NCBI GenBank assembly: GCA_937921865.1
Contig: CAKZWF010000093.1
Coordinates: 1 to 39,263, forward strand
DNA: 39,263 nucleotides
Reading direction: 5' to 3'
Origin: an uncultured Pseudomonadales bacterium
GTDB taxonomy: Bacteria > Pseudomonadota > Gammaproteobacteria > Pseudomonadales > Azotimanducaceae
The position numbers were made by a program, and so were the translations under genes. The notes under the pieces were generated by a model. The model did not search any database. It was not told where the DNA came from and saw only the letters and a list, made by a program, of their open reading frames with translations. How positions within the stretch are numbered: position 1 is the first letter of the stretch; each line of letters starts with the position of its first letter. Positions 7,768 through 18,817 of this stretch are shown here, in pieces.

Positions 7768-8463
7768 TCAGTCAGAAGCGCTGGTGCGAATTCGATAACC
7801 GCGCCCGGGCAGAGTTTCGATCAGCGGTTGCTCAAACGGTTTATCGACCACCTGACGAAGATTGTAGAGATGGCTGCGCAGGGTATCGCTATCCGGCAGA
7901 TCATCTCCCCATAGTTCCTGTTCCACCGCATCCCGGGTCACAACTTTGGGTGATTCCCGCATCAGAATTCTCAGGATATCGAACAGGGTGCGGGACAGTT
8001 TCAGTGGCTGGCCCTGACGGCTTGCCTCCATGGTGTCCAGGTCGAGCTGCAGTTCGCCAACTGTATAGGCACTTGTTACACCGCGCTCGCGGCGGATGAG
8101 TGCGTCCACTCGAGCAACGAGCTCGGGGAGTTCGAAAGGTTTTACCAGGTAGTCGTCGGCACCAGCATCAAACCCTGTCAGCTTGTCATCCAGCAGATCG
8201 CGTGCGGTAAGCATCAGGATCGGCGTTGTCAGCTGAAGATCTTTGCGCAGGCGGGTGCAGACCTCGATACCGTCAATACCGGGCAGCATAATGTCGAGAA
8301 TGATCGCATCGAAGCGTTCGCTGCCAGCCAGATGCATTGCGAGCTGGCCGTCGTGAGCAAAGTCGACGGTGAAACCTTTTGCTTCGAGGAAGTCGCCGAC
8401 AGTTTCAGCGAGGTCGCGATGGTCTTCCACCAGCAGAATTTTCAGGTTTTTAGCGGTGGGCAT
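7768..8463 (-). CDS. OmpR/PhoB-family response regulator
   Basis: A 231-residue DNA-binding response regulator. The receiver domain (about residues 8-120) carries the acidic pair ED at 13-14, phospho-acceptor Asp57 in ILDIMLPG, the switch Thr in MLTARD and Lys108 in YLVKPFE. A winged-helix output domain (about 130-227) follows, with RTLFDILRILMRESPKVVTRDAVEQ and the ending PGRGYRIR. It heads the run regulator-phrB-folE2, so it may autoregulate and control photolyase. The only kinase in the window is the plus-strand gene ending at 5082; pairing the two is a guess. It is divergent from polB across about 145 bases. Confidence 0.93.
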   Translation of the reverse strand: MPTAKNLKILLVEDHRDLAETVGDFLEAKGFTVDFAHDGQLAMHLAGSERFDAIILDIMLPGIDGIEVCTRLRKDLQLTTPILMLTARDLLDDKLTGFDAGADDYLVKPFELPELVARVDALIRRERGVTSAYTVGELQLDLDTMEASRQGQPLKLSRTLFDILRILMRESPKVVTRDAVEQELWGDDLPDSDTLRSHLYNLRQVVDKPFEQPLIETLPGRGYRIRTSASD

Positions 8464-8609
8464 AAGGGCATTCTAGGCCGGGAGAGGTAAGGCCGGCAAG
8501 ATGCGGACTTAGCTGTGAATGCGGCGTGAAATCCACGGGGAAACGGCATACTGAAGCCGTTAGTCTGTTGGTACGGGCGGCTATCGTTCCAGCAGGGCAC
8601 AATGGCGTC

Positions 8610-10955
8610 ATGGAAGTTTCGGGTTTCATCATCCAGGCCAGCTACCGGATTGTCTCTGGTGCGCCGGTGGTCCACCTCTACGGCAGGCTGTCTGACGGCT
8701 CTAGTTTTCTGGTGCGGGACGGGCGGCCGAGACCGTTTTTCTATGCGGATATGGAGGCTCTGCAACCCGCGCTGCTTGCGGGCGCGATCAGTGCCACCGA
8801 GTCGTCCTGGCAGAATTTCGCCGGTAAGCGGGTGTGCCGTATAGAGGTGGCGGTGCCTCCGGATGTTCCCGGCGTGCGAGATAAACTTCAGCAGGCGGGA
8901 TTTACCACCTACGAAGCCGACGTGCGTTTTGCGGTGCGTTATCTGATCGAGCGCGATATTCGCGGCGGTTGCACAATTACCGGTACCGCCGTGCCGGGGA
9001 GCGGCGTCGATTGGGTGTTTGATGAACCTGACCTGGCAGCCGCAGACGTTTCCATGTCACCTAGAGTGCTGTCTTTTGACATCGAGACCAGTCCTGATGC
9101 CTCCAGACTGCTGGCCATTGCCTTGTATGGTCGTCGGCAGGATGGTGAACTGGTTGATGAGGTGCTCATCAGCGACCCAGCCGGACGGGACATGCCGGAC
9201 CGGGCTATTGGCTTTGCTGATGAACGAGCTCTGCTGAGTGCGTTCTGCGACAGGGTCGCAGCGTTTGATCCCGATGTGCTGACCGGTTGGAACGTGATTG
9301 ATTTTGATCTTTCGGTGCTTGGTCGAATTGCCGCCAGGTTGCGTCAGCCGTTTCTGCTCGGTCGTGACACTTCATCACTGCGGATTCGACCGGCGCGTGG
9401 GTATTTTGGCAGCGGCCAGGCCCAGATATCCGGGCGGCTGGTGCTCGATGGCATCGACCTGGTGCGAGGCGCTTTCTTGCGCTACGACGAATATGGACTG
9501 GATGCCGTTGCCAGTCAGGTTCTGGGTGAAGGTAAAACTCTGGGCAGCAATGTCGCTGACAAGGCGGCGGAGATCAGCCGTCAGTATGCACAAGACCTGT
9601 CGTCGTTTGCATTTTATGCCCGCACCGATGCGCGTCTGGCGCTGGAAATTCTCGAGAAGCTGGAACTTTTCGGGTTGGCTTTCACGCGCGCCAAGCTCAC
9701 CGGAATGACCCCGGATCGGGTTGCGGCAAGCATCGCTTCGTTCGATTCACTTTACCTCGCGGAGCTTGGTCGAAAAAAGATTGTTGCTCCCACGGTGGTA
9801 ACAGGCACCGAGCGCGGCTCACCCCAGGCAGGCGGTGCGGTATTCGAACCCGTCACCGGTATGCACGATCTGGTCTGGGTATTTGATTTCAAGAGCCTGT
9901 ACCCGAGCCTGATGCGAACCTTCAATATCGACCCGCTCGCCTATCTGGCGCCAGGTCAGGTGTCGGATCAGGACATCCAGCTTGTGACGGGCTGCGGTTT
10001 TCGCCGCGAGCCCGGCATCCTGCCGCGAATGCTTGATGATCTGTTCCCGGCGCGGGAGGCGGCTAAACAGGCCGGCGATGCAACAGCCTCCCAGGCGATC
10101 AAAATTCTGATGAATTCTTTCTACGGGGTGCTGGGAACATCTGCCTGCCGTTTCCACAATGCGGATATTGCCAATGCCATTACCGGCCAGGGCCGGTTCT
10201 TTCTGCACTGGACAAAAGACTGGTTTGAGGCACACGGTTATCGGGTGCTCTATGGAGATACCGACAGCGTGTTTGTGTCGTCAGGCCAGCGGCGCGATAG
10301 TGTGCAGCAGCAGCGGTTGCTTGAGCTTGGCCAGGAACTGGCAGGCCGGATGACCCGGGAGCTGGCCGACTATATCCAGCAACGCTGGCAGCTCGACAGC
10401 CGTCTGGAGCTGGAATTTGAAAAACTCTATGCCCGCCTGTTTCTGCCTTCCGTTCGCCATGGTGCCGCCGGGGCGCGTAAGCGCTATGCGGGTTTACGGG
10501 TAGGCGGCGACGAGGTGGAGTTTGTCGGCATGGAGGTGGTGCGCCGGGACTGGACTGAACTGGCGAAAGTCATCCAGCGGGAATTGTATGCACGGCTGTT
10601 TAGTGGTCGGCCGGTCGATGAATATCTGCGCGAAGTCGTTCACCAGCTGCGGCATGGCGAGCTGGACGAGCAGCTGGTCTACCGTAAAGGCTTGCGCAAG
10701 AGCCTGGAAAGCTACACAGCCAGTACGCCACCGCACGTGGTTGCCGCCCGCAAACTCGCGGGACCGCCGCCCAGAGTCATCGCCTACCTGATGACCACCG
10801 CTGGCCCTGAGCCGCTTGACGCTCTTGCCCACGAGCCGGATCGGGAGCACTACCTGGAAAAACAGGTGCAGCCGGTGGCAGAACCGGTTCTCGGCGCGCT
10901 GGGCCTGGACTTTGCGCAGGTGATTGGCGATGACCGGCAGCTGGGCCTGTTCTAG
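8610..10955 (+). CDS. polB: DNA polymerase II (family B)
   Basis: Pol II is a family-B repair and lesion-bypass polymerase with 3'-5' proofreading. From the ATG at 8610 the protein is 781 residues, close to E. coli Pol II (783). The exonuclease motifs are SFDIETS (Exo I), DVLTGWNVIDFDL (Exo II) and YARTDARLALE (Exo III). The polymerase motifs are DFKSLYPSLM (A), ILMNSFYGVLG (B) and YGDTDSVFV (C), followed by RKRYAGL. All catalytic acids are present. It ends in QLGLF, the beta-clamp-binding tail found in E. coli Pol II. An in-frame GTG at 8526 would add 28 unconvincing residues, and the ATG at 8610 begins MEVSGFIIQ, as expected. E. coli polB is SOS-controlled, but I see no good LexA box (CTGT-N8-ACAG) upstream. 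Confidence 0.97.
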   Translation: MEVSGFIIQASYRIVSGAPVVHLYGRLSDGSSFLVRDGRPRPFFYADMEALQPALLAGAISATESSWQNFAGKRVCRIEVAVPPDVPGVRDKLQQAGFTTYEADVRFAVRYLIERDIRGGCTITGTAVPGSGVDWVFDEPDLAAADVSMSPRVLSFDIETSPDASRLLAIALYGRRQDGELVDEVLISDPAGRDMPDRAIGFADERALLSAFCDRVAAFDPDVLTGWNVIDFDLSVLGRIAARLRQPFLLGRDTSSLRIRPARGYFGSGQAQISGRLVLDGIDLVRGAFLRYDEYGLDAVASQVLGEGKTLGSNVADKAAEISRQYAQDLSSFAFYARTDARLALEILEKLELFGLAFTRAKLTGMTPDRVAASIASFDSLYLAELGRKKIVAPTVVTGTERGSPQAGGAVFEPVTGMHDLVWVFDFKSLYPSLMRTFNIDPLAYLAPGQVSDQDIQLVTGCGFRREPGILPRMLDDLFPAREAAKQAGDATASQAIKILMNSFYGVLGTSACRFHNADIANAITGQGRFFLHWTKDWFEAHGYRVLYGDTDSVFVSSGQRRDSVQQQRLLELGQELAGRMTRELADYIQQRWQLDSRLELEFEKLYARLFLPSVRHGAAGARKRYAGLRVGGDEVEFVGMEVVRRDWTELAKVIQRELYARLFSGRPVDEYLREVVHQLRHGELDEQLVYRKGLRKSLESYTASTPPHVVAARKLAGPPPRVIAYLMTTAGPEPLDALAHEPDREHYLEKQVQPVAEPVLGALGLDFAQVIGDDRQLGLF

Positions 10956-10982
10956 TGCCCAGATGTCGGAAAGAGGTTGAAA

Positions 10983-11030
10983 ACAGGTCCCTGACAGGTC
11001 CCAGACAGGTCCGAGACAGGTCAAAACAGG
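10983..11030. repeat. 11-bp tandem repeat, four copies plus a partial
   Basis: Units beginning ACAGGTC start at 10983, 10994 and 11005, each 11 bases long. They are followed by a 10-base copy at 11016 and a diverged ACAGGCC at 11026. The array fills the gap between the polB stop and the convergent Spy-like gene, and its last unit forms the left arm of the terminator hairpin listed next. Confidence 0.9.
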
Positions 11031-11055
11031 CCTGCGACTGGCGCCGCAGACCTGT
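11022..11055 (-). terminator. Probable terminator of the Spy-like gene
   Basis: On the minus strand an 11-bp stem with one C/A mismatch (arms 11045-11055 and 11026-11036, 8-base loop) is followed by TTTT. It lies within ten bases of the stop codon at 11063. The left arm derives from the last unit of the tandem repeat. Confidence 0.5.
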
Positions 11056-11062
11056 GGGTTGT

Positions 11063-11560
11063 TCAGATTCTGAACGCTCCTGACCGCAACAGGTGTGCCA
11101 GCTCTTCGCGCTGATCAGCGTCGAGCAGATCTGTCAGCTCCTGCATGGCTTTGGCGATTGCTGTCTGCAGATTGCGGGCGCTGTTGACCCTGGGTGCCAG
11201 CGCCTGCTGGAATCCATCCACCGAAATGGTGTCGCCGGTGACCATGGTCGCCACCTCAGAAACTGTTTTCTGTTCATCGAGCCGAGCCTGTTCCCGATCG
11301 ATTTTCAGCCGCTCCAGGATCGCAGCCAGCGCTCGCTGCTGGCGTTCATCCAGGTCCAGTCGATAGCTCAGATAGCGCAACGGTCTGCGGGCGCCGAAAC
11401 TGCCGCCGCGATGGCCGTGGCGATGTCGGGACTCGTGAAAGTTTGCCTGTTGCTGCGCTGCTGGCTCATCGCGCGGTGCGGTATAACCGGCAAAGGCATA
11501 GCGTTTCCAGCCACAGGGAAAAGTTTTGAATGATCGATAGGATCGATAGAAATGACGCAT
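11063..11560 (-). CDS. Spy/CpxP-like (LTXXQ-type) helical protein
   Basis: A 165-residue, strongly helical, charged protein resembling the Spy/CpxP/heavy-metal-sensor (LTXXQ) family, whose members bind unfolded proteins or metals in the envelope. The core RYLSYRLDLDERQQRALAAI (about residues 60-79) and the late LTDLLDADQREELAHLL correspond to the paired helices of that family. No signal peptide is visible; the N-terminal part is rich in Arg, His, Phe and Gly with a histidine cluster (HESRHRHGHRGG) that could bind metal. The ATG at 11560 has AGGAGG eight bases upstream, far better than the earlier in-frame start at 11698. The family call is by pattern, and cytoplasmic location would be unusual for it. 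Confidence 0.72.
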   Translation of the reverse strand: MRHFYRSYRSFKTFPCGWKRYAFAGYTAPRDEPAAQQQANFHESRHRHGHRGGSFGARRPLRYLSYRLDLDERQQRALAAILERLKIDREQARLDEQKTVSEVATMVTGDTISVDGFQQALAPRVNSARNLQTAIAKAMQELTDLLDADQREELAHLLRSGAFRI

Positions 11561-12035
11561 GATGTCGTCCTCCTCGGGGACCAGACAGAATGTCCGTCGC
11601 GATTCGGGGATCAACAGCAGCTGTGACACCCGATCGGTTGGTCCGTGGGGTTTAAACACCGGGGCTTTCGGTTGTCGAATCCACTGCTGAATCCGCAACC
11701 GCCTCCGGTGACGTTAACGCGTCGGCATTCAGCCTGACGCGACGACTACCCTAGCACTCCGATCTGCATCTGCCCAGCGCAGGCATATTGCCCATCAGCA
11801 GGCAGACCCAGACTGATTCTGTAGCGCTATCCGGCAAGGCTGTTGAGCAGCATGCCGGCGCTGGGTCCATCGTTACCGCGCCACTCACACCCGCAGCGAA
11901 CAGTACCCCGACCAGCACTGCATTGATCTGGAGGAACCGATCGCGCTGGTAGCCTTGCAAACGGCTCGCGGTACTGGGAGATTGGTCCGTCATCGGTTCA
12001 TTCAGCTCTTTGGGCTCAAAGGGGACATCTCAATC
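11561..12035. other. 475-bp low-coding gap between the Spy-like gene and mscS
   Basis: This divergent intergenic region has no recognisable gene, tRNA or repeat array. It must hold promoters for both flanking genes. One weak open frame on the minus strand (11751-11993) is listed separately. A GTTTAAAC palindrome lies near 11650. I could not pick a convincing sigma-70 promoter by eye. Confidence 0.5.
11751..11993 (-). CDS. Possible small membrane or exported protein (80 aa), doubtful
   Basis: I do not recognise this frame. It begins with a polar, basic segment (TASRLQGYQRDRF) followed by one hydrophobic stretch (LQINAVLVGVLFAAGVSGAV, about residues 21-40), as in a signal peptide or a single-span protein. 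Three further cysteines lie in the C-terminal half. There is no clear Shine-Dalgarno, and the second half looks like unselected sequence. It lies between divergent genes and overlaps neither. It may be real but could equally be chance. Confidence 0.3.
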   Translation of the reverse strand: MTDQSPSTASRLQGYQRDRFLQINAVLVGVLFAAGVSGAVTMDPAPACCSTALPDSATESVWVCLLMGNMPALGRCRSEC

Positions 12036-12875
12036 GTGAAAGAACAAGTCGATCTGGCTCAGCAAGTCTACCAGCTGGTGGTGAATTTTCTGGTCACCTA
12101 CTCCTTCCAGCTGCTCGGCGCAGTGCTGGTGGTCATTGCAGGCTACATTGTGGGTGGCTGGGTTTCCCGAGCGCTGCTGCGACTGCAGGAACGGCGGGAT
12201 GTGGACGTCACGCTACGCCAATTCATCGCCAGCACTGTGCGCCTGCTTGTTGTCGGAATGTTTCTGATTGTTGCCCTCAGTCAGCTGGGGGTTTCGATAA
12301 CGCCGCTGATTGCGGCGATTGGTGGTCTGGCGGTCGGAGCGAGCTTCGCGATTCAGGGCCCGATCAGCAACTATGGCGCGGGTCTGGTCATTATCCTCAC
12401 CCGGATGTTCAAGGTCGGTGACACCATTAAAGTGCTCGACTGTTCGGGCATTGTTGAAGAAATTGCTCTGGCAACCACAATATTGAGAACAGAAGACGGT
12501 GAGCGGATTGTGATCCCCAATCGGCAGATTGCCGGTGAGATTCATACCAACTCTTTTGCTTATCGGGTGGTGGAAGGCCAGGTGGGTATTTCGTACCAGG
12601 ACGATCCTCTCATCGCGATTGCGGTCATCAGCTCTGCAGTCACCGGTATCGACGGGGTACCTGAACAGCCTCAGCCTCAGGTAGGTATCGCCGGCTTCGG
12701 TGACTCTTCGGTCAACGTGGACTATCGATTCTGGGTGCCGACGGAGCGCTACTTCGAACTGCTGCATGCCGGCAACCTGGCGGTCTATCAGGCGCTGGCT
12801 GAAAACCACATCACGATCCCCTTCCCGCAACGCGAGGTGTCAATCACCCAGGTTGCTCAGAACCCCGCAGGCTGA
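12036..12875 (+). CDS. Small-conductance mechanosensitive channel, MscS family
   Basis: MscS channels open on membrane tension and release solutes during osmotic downshock. This is a compact form of 279 residues: three N-terminal helices, then the pore helix and cytoplasmic entry AAIGGLAVGASFAIQGPISN (about residues 89-108), where the Gly/Ala-rich packing of TM3 is clear. The beta-domain follows (KVGDTIKVLDCSGIVEEIALATTILRT, then VIPNRQI). The start is GTG at 12036 with AGGGG 11 bases upstream; an earlier in-frame start at 11955 lacks support. The stop is five bases before the first ABC gene, so it may be co-transcribed with the importer. Confidence 0.93.
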   Translation: MKEQVDLAQQVYQLVVNFLVTYSFQLLGAVLVVIAGYIVGGWVSRALLRLQERRDVDVTLRQFIASTVRLLVVGMFLIVALSQLGVSITPLIAAIGGLAVGASFAIQGPISNYGAGLVIILTRMFKVGDTIKVLDCSGIVEEIALATTILRTEDGERIVIPNRQIAGEIHTNSFAYRVVEGQVGISYQDDPLIAIAVISSAVTGIDGVPEQPQPQVGIAGFGDSSVNVDYRFWVPTERYFELLHAGNLAVYQALAENHITIPFPQREVSITQVAQNPAG

Positions 12876-12879
12876 GCTG

Positions 12880-13866
12880 TTGCTGTCGCTCCGCAACCTG
12901 GTCCTGAAGCCCGGCGGGACGCCGTTCAGCCATGACTTTGCCGGTAGTGCGATTACCGTAGTGATCGGCCGCAACGCGTCGGGCAAAACAGCGCTCACTC
13001 GAATCATTGCCGGGCTGGAATCGCCTGTCGCAGGTGAGCTTCTACTCGATGATATTGACATCACCAGGCAGACGCCCGGTCAGCGCCCTGTTGCGTTGGT
13101 TACCCAGGCGTTCGTCAACTACCCGAATTGGACAGTTCGGGACAATCTGGCCTCGCCGATGCGAGCCGCACGGGTAGCCGCAGCTGAACGTGGCCGGCGG
13201 GTTGATCGTCTGGCTCGGCAGCTGGGTCTCCGAGACCTGCTCGATCGGCTGCCGTCAGCCCTGTCCGGCGGCCAGCAGCAGCGGCTGGCTATTGGCCGGG
13301 CGCTGGCAAAAAACGCCAAGGTGCTGGTGATGGACGAGCCGTTAGTCAATCTGGATTACAAGCTACGCGAAACGTTGACTCTGGAGCTGCAGACTCTGCT
13401 GCATGAACAGTCGCTGACGGTGATCTACACCACTTCGGATTGCCGTGATGCGTTTGCGATGGGTGATGAGGTCCTGCTGCTGGCAGACTATGCCCCGCTC
13501 CAGAGCGGCAGGCCCCTGCAGGTATATCAGTCGCCGGCTTCACCACTGGCGGCCGATCTTATGAGCGATCCGGGCACCAATCGCCATCAGTCGGGTGCTG
13601 CGCTGCAGCTGATTCGGCCTGAGCATCTGTACCTCGAAGCGAGCGATCCACGCGATATCGCGTTTCCGGCAACTGTTTTGAGTCGGGAGACCAATGGCTC
13701 GGAGACCTTCCTGCACTGCGAAGTTGAGGGTGCCCACTGGGTTGCCAGGCTGGACGGACTGGTAGGTGTGTCTGAGGACCAGGCAGTTACCCTTTATGCG
13801 CCCGCTGACGCCATGATCGAATTTCCGGAGTCTGCTGTTAAGTCTTCAGGGGTGTCCGTTGGCTGA
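12880..13866 (+). CDS. ABC transporter ATPase 1, GlpS-like (glycerol-type importer)
   Basis: First ATPase of a CUT1-like importer closest in pattern to rhizobial GlpS. Counting from TTG at 12880 (328 residues): Walker A GRNASGKT (30-37), Q-loop region TQAFVNYPNWTVRDNLASP (75-93), signature LSGGQ (128-132), Walker B VLVMDEP (148-154) and a C-terminal regulatory (TOBE-like) domain. The switch histidine is missing: the usual THD is TSD, with Ser at 186. The Q-loop wording FVNYP is typical of this subfamily. The frame runs back into mscS, so the start is uncertain; TTG at 12880 (AGG eight bases upstream) or a TTG about 30 bases earlier are candidates. It overlaps the second ATPase gene by eight bases. 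Confidence 0.88.
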   Translation: MLSLRNLVLKPGGTPFSHDFAGSAITVVIGRNASGKTALTRIIAGLESPVAGELLLDDIDITRQTPGQRPVALVTQAFVNYPNWTVRDNLASPMRAARVAAAERGRRVDRLARQLGLRDLLDRLPSALSGGQQQRLAIGRALAKNAKVLVMDEPLVNLDYKLRETLTLELQTLLHEQSLTVIYTTSDCRDAFAMGDEVLLLADYAPLQSGRPLQVYQSPASPLAADLMSDPGTNRHQSGAALQLIRPEHLYLEASDPRDIAFPATVLSRETNGSETFLHCEVEGAHWVARLDGLVGVSEDQAVTLYAPADAMIEFPESAVKSSGVSVG

Positions 13867-14930
13867 ATTGTTACTAAGCAATCTCAGCCATAGCTATCCA
13901 GGCGCTGGTGCACCGACGCTGAGTGGCCTGAACCTACGAATTGCGTCCGGTGAAGCACACGCGCTGCTCGGCAGTTCGGGTGCCGGTAAATCAACTTTGC
14001 TCAATCTACTCTCCGGCCTGTTGCCTGCTTCACCTGGACAGTTGCTGCTGGGGGGGCAGGATCTCGCTGATCAGCTACCGTCTTCGCGCGGAGTTGCTCA
14101 GGTATTCCAGTTTCCAGTGCTTTATGAGGCCATGAGTGTGCTTGGCAATCTGGCGTTTCCGCTGCGGGTCATGGGAATGTCGCGCCGGGACTGCCGCGCT
14201 CGGGCGCGGCAGATGGCTGAACAGCTGGAGATCGACCACCTGCTCGAGCGACGTCCGACGCGCCTGGGACTGTTCGAAAAGCAGCTGGTGGCAATCGGTA
14301 AAGCTCTCGTTCGCCCGGATCTTTCCCTGGTGCTGCTGGACGAACCGCTGACTGCTGCTGAACCGGCGCGTAAATGGCGACTGCGCCACACCTTGAAGTC
14401 TCTGCAGCGCGAATCCGGAGCGACCATGATTTATGTCACCCATGATCAGACTGAAGCTCTGACTTTCGCAGACAGAATCAGCGTGATGCACGAAGGTGGC
14501 ATTCTGCAGACGGGTTCGCCTGAGCAGCTGATTAACGCCCCGACCCACGAACACGTGGGTTACTTTGTTGGAACGCCGGGCATGAACTTTCTCGATGCCC
14601 GCATAGAAAGCAATGTCTGCCTGGTGGGGGACGTGCCGTTCGGTAGTCTGGTGGTAAGTCCCGGTGTCTGCAGGATTGGCTTTCGACCGGAATGGGCAAA
14701 GCTTGCCGGCGCGCCTGCGCAGACGCACTCGGGCTCAGACTGGATCATTGCCGCAGATGTTATAAGCCAGCGGGTGCTTGGCACTCACCGCGGTGTGCCC
14801 TTCGGATTGGTTGATGCAACCGTTGCCGGTGCCAGGATTGTCACTCGACAGCCGCTCGACGAAGTTCCCTCGGGCCGAGCTCAGCTGCACCTTGATACGG
14901 TCCGCGCCTTTCGTCAGGGGTGGGTTGTTG

Positions 14931-14938
<8 letters not shown>
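13859..14938 (+). CDS. ABC transporter ATPase 2, GlpT-like
   Basis: Second ATPase (359 residues) of the same importer. Walker A is GSSGAGKS (38-45), Q-loop QVFQFPVLYEAMSV (81-94), Walker B LVLLDEP (157-163), and the switch His195 is intact in YVTHDQTEA. The signature is degenerate: LSGGQ is replaced by LGLFEKQ (136-142), and the D-loop reads TAAEP instead of SALD. A C-terminal TOBE-like region follows. The start is TTG at 13859 with AGGGG just upstream, overlapping the previous stop. In a heterodimer with ATPase 1, one composite site would have all consensus elements and the other would lack both a good signature and a switch histidine. Confidence 0.9.
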
Positions 14939-15788
<850 letters not shown>

Positions 15789-15789
15789 C

Positions 15790-16590
15790 ATGCGCACCCG
15801 CCCCCATTGGCTGCTGTATCTGTACTGTGTGTACCTGCTGGTACCTATTTACTGGCTGATTAATCTGTCGCTGCGGGACAACGCCGATATTCTCGGCAGC
15901 CTGTCGGCACTGCCTTCTGATCCGAGTTTTGCTAACTATCTGGAGATATTCTCCAATCCGGTGTGGTCGTCGGGTTTCATTAACTCGCTCAGCTATGTGG
16001 CGATTAATACGGTGATTTCACTGCTGGTGGCGCTGCCCGCCGCGTATGCGTTTTCCCGCTATCGTTTTGTCGGTGATCGGCATCTGTTCTTCTGGCTACT
16101 GAGTAACCGGATGGCACCGCCAGCCGTCTTCCTGCTGCCGTTTTTTCAGCTCTATTCGGCGATCGGACTGTTTGATACTCACCTTGCAGTAGCGCTTGCG
16201 CATTGTCTGTTCACGGTGCCGCTGGCGGTGTGGATTCTAGAAGGGTTCATGGCGTCCATTCCGCGCTCCCTCGATGAAATGGCACGGATTGACGGCCACA
16301 GCCGGAGCTTTTTCTTTTTCCGGATCTTTCTGCCGGCCATTCGAGGTGGGATCGGGGTGACCGTGTTCTTCTGTTTCATGTTCAGCTGGGTAGAGCTGCT
16401 GCTGGCCCGCACACTGACCGGCAGCAGTGCCAAACCCATTGTCGTAGTGATGACCCGCACTGTGTCAGCCTCCGGCGTGGACTGGGGTGTTCTGGCTGCC
16501 GCCGGGGTTCTGACCATTCTGCCTGGGCTGGCCGTCGTGTACTTTGTCCGGAATCATCTGGTGCGTGGCTTTGCGTTAGGGCGGGTCTAG
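15790..16590 (+). CDS. ABC transporter permease 2, GlpQ-like
   Basis: Second permease, 266 residues, six helices, of the MalG/UgpE type. The EAA-loop equivalent is SLDEMARIDGHSRSFFFFRIFLP (split here by family form), preceded by FTVPLAVWILEGFMASIP. It starts one base after the previous stop, and its own stop shares a base with the next gene's GTG, so it is tightly coupled in the operon. Fold and role are secure; substrate follows from the operon context. Confidence 0.93.
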   Translation: MRTRPHWLLYLYCVYLLVPIYWLINLSLRDNADILGSLSALPSDPSFANYLEIFSNPVWSSGFINSLSYVAINTVISLLVALPAAYAFSRYRFVGDRHLFFWLLSNRMAPPAVFLLPFFQLYSAIGLFDTHLAVALAHCLFTVPLAVWILEGFMASIPRSLDEMARIDGHSRSFFFFRIFLPAIRGGIGVTVFFCFMFSWVELLLARTLTGSSAKPIVVVMTRTVSASGVDWGVLAAAGVLTILPGLAVVYFVRNHLVRGFALGRV

Positions 16591-16862
16591 TGGGCTGGAT
16601 GGCGTGGACCCTGCCGACGGCGCTGTTCTTTGCAGCCATTGGTCTGGCTTTGGTGACGCTGACCGTGCTGGAGCTGGTCTGGCCGACTGCTGCCCGACGG
16701 GGGCTGCTACCCCTGTCGACCACACGAGGTGATCGCTTTTTCATCAGTCTGCTGGCCGCAGCCTTTGTGCATGTCGGATTTCTTGGCTTCAGCGACGGCC
16801 CGGTCTGGATTGCCAGCATCATCAGTTGCCTGCTGGCCATCAGCTTGATGCGCTGGGGTTAA
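16590..16862 (+). CDS. DUF2160 small membrane protein, GlpU-like
   Basis: A 90-residue protein with three hydrophobic segments, matching the DUF2160 family. From memory, this family occurs almost exclusively between the permease and binding-protein genes of glycerol-type ABC operons and corresponds to the protein of unknown function called GlpU in rhizobia. It starts at a GTG overlapping the permease stop by one base, with an in-frame ATG four codons on. Its presence is the best single pointer to glycerol or a glycerol-like polyol as substrate. Confidence 0.85.
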   Translation: MGWMAWTLPTALFFAAIGLALVTLTVLELVWPTAARRGLLPLSTTRGDRFFISLLAAAFVHVGFLGFSDGPVWIASIISCLLAISLMRWG

Positions 16863-16901
16863 TCGAGGTTACATGCAACCATGAATCAACAGGGAGTTCT
16901 C

Positions 16902-18659
<1,758 letters not shown>

Positions 18660-18725
18660 CTGAGCGGGTCAGTGAGCATTCACTTTTAGTTGAGCATCAG
18701 AGGGCCTGAGACATTTGCCTCGGCT

Positions 18726-18757
18726 AAAAAAAGAGGCCACCAAATGGGTGGCCTCTT
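18726..18757 (-). terminator. Terminator, strongest for the minus-strand secreted-protein gene
   Basis: A perfect 11-bp stem AAGAGGCCACC / GGTGGCCTCTT with loop AAATG. Read on the minus strand it ends in a run of seven T, sixty bases after the stop at 18818. Read on the plus strand it is followed only by GGTTTC, so it may stop the ABC operon weakly as well. Confidence 0.8.
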
Positions 18758-18817
18758 GGTTTCGTGACAACAGACGGAGGGGTTTGCCCGTCGTCAGCGA
18801 ACTGGAAACGGTCAGGG

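Noticed and set aside
8464..8609. LexA/SOS box upstream of polB
   Set aside because: A CTGT occurs near 8565 but no ACAG follows at the required spacing.
14075..14728. A 217-residue open frame on the minus strand
   Set aside because: Antisense to ATPase 2, composition atypical and no motif.
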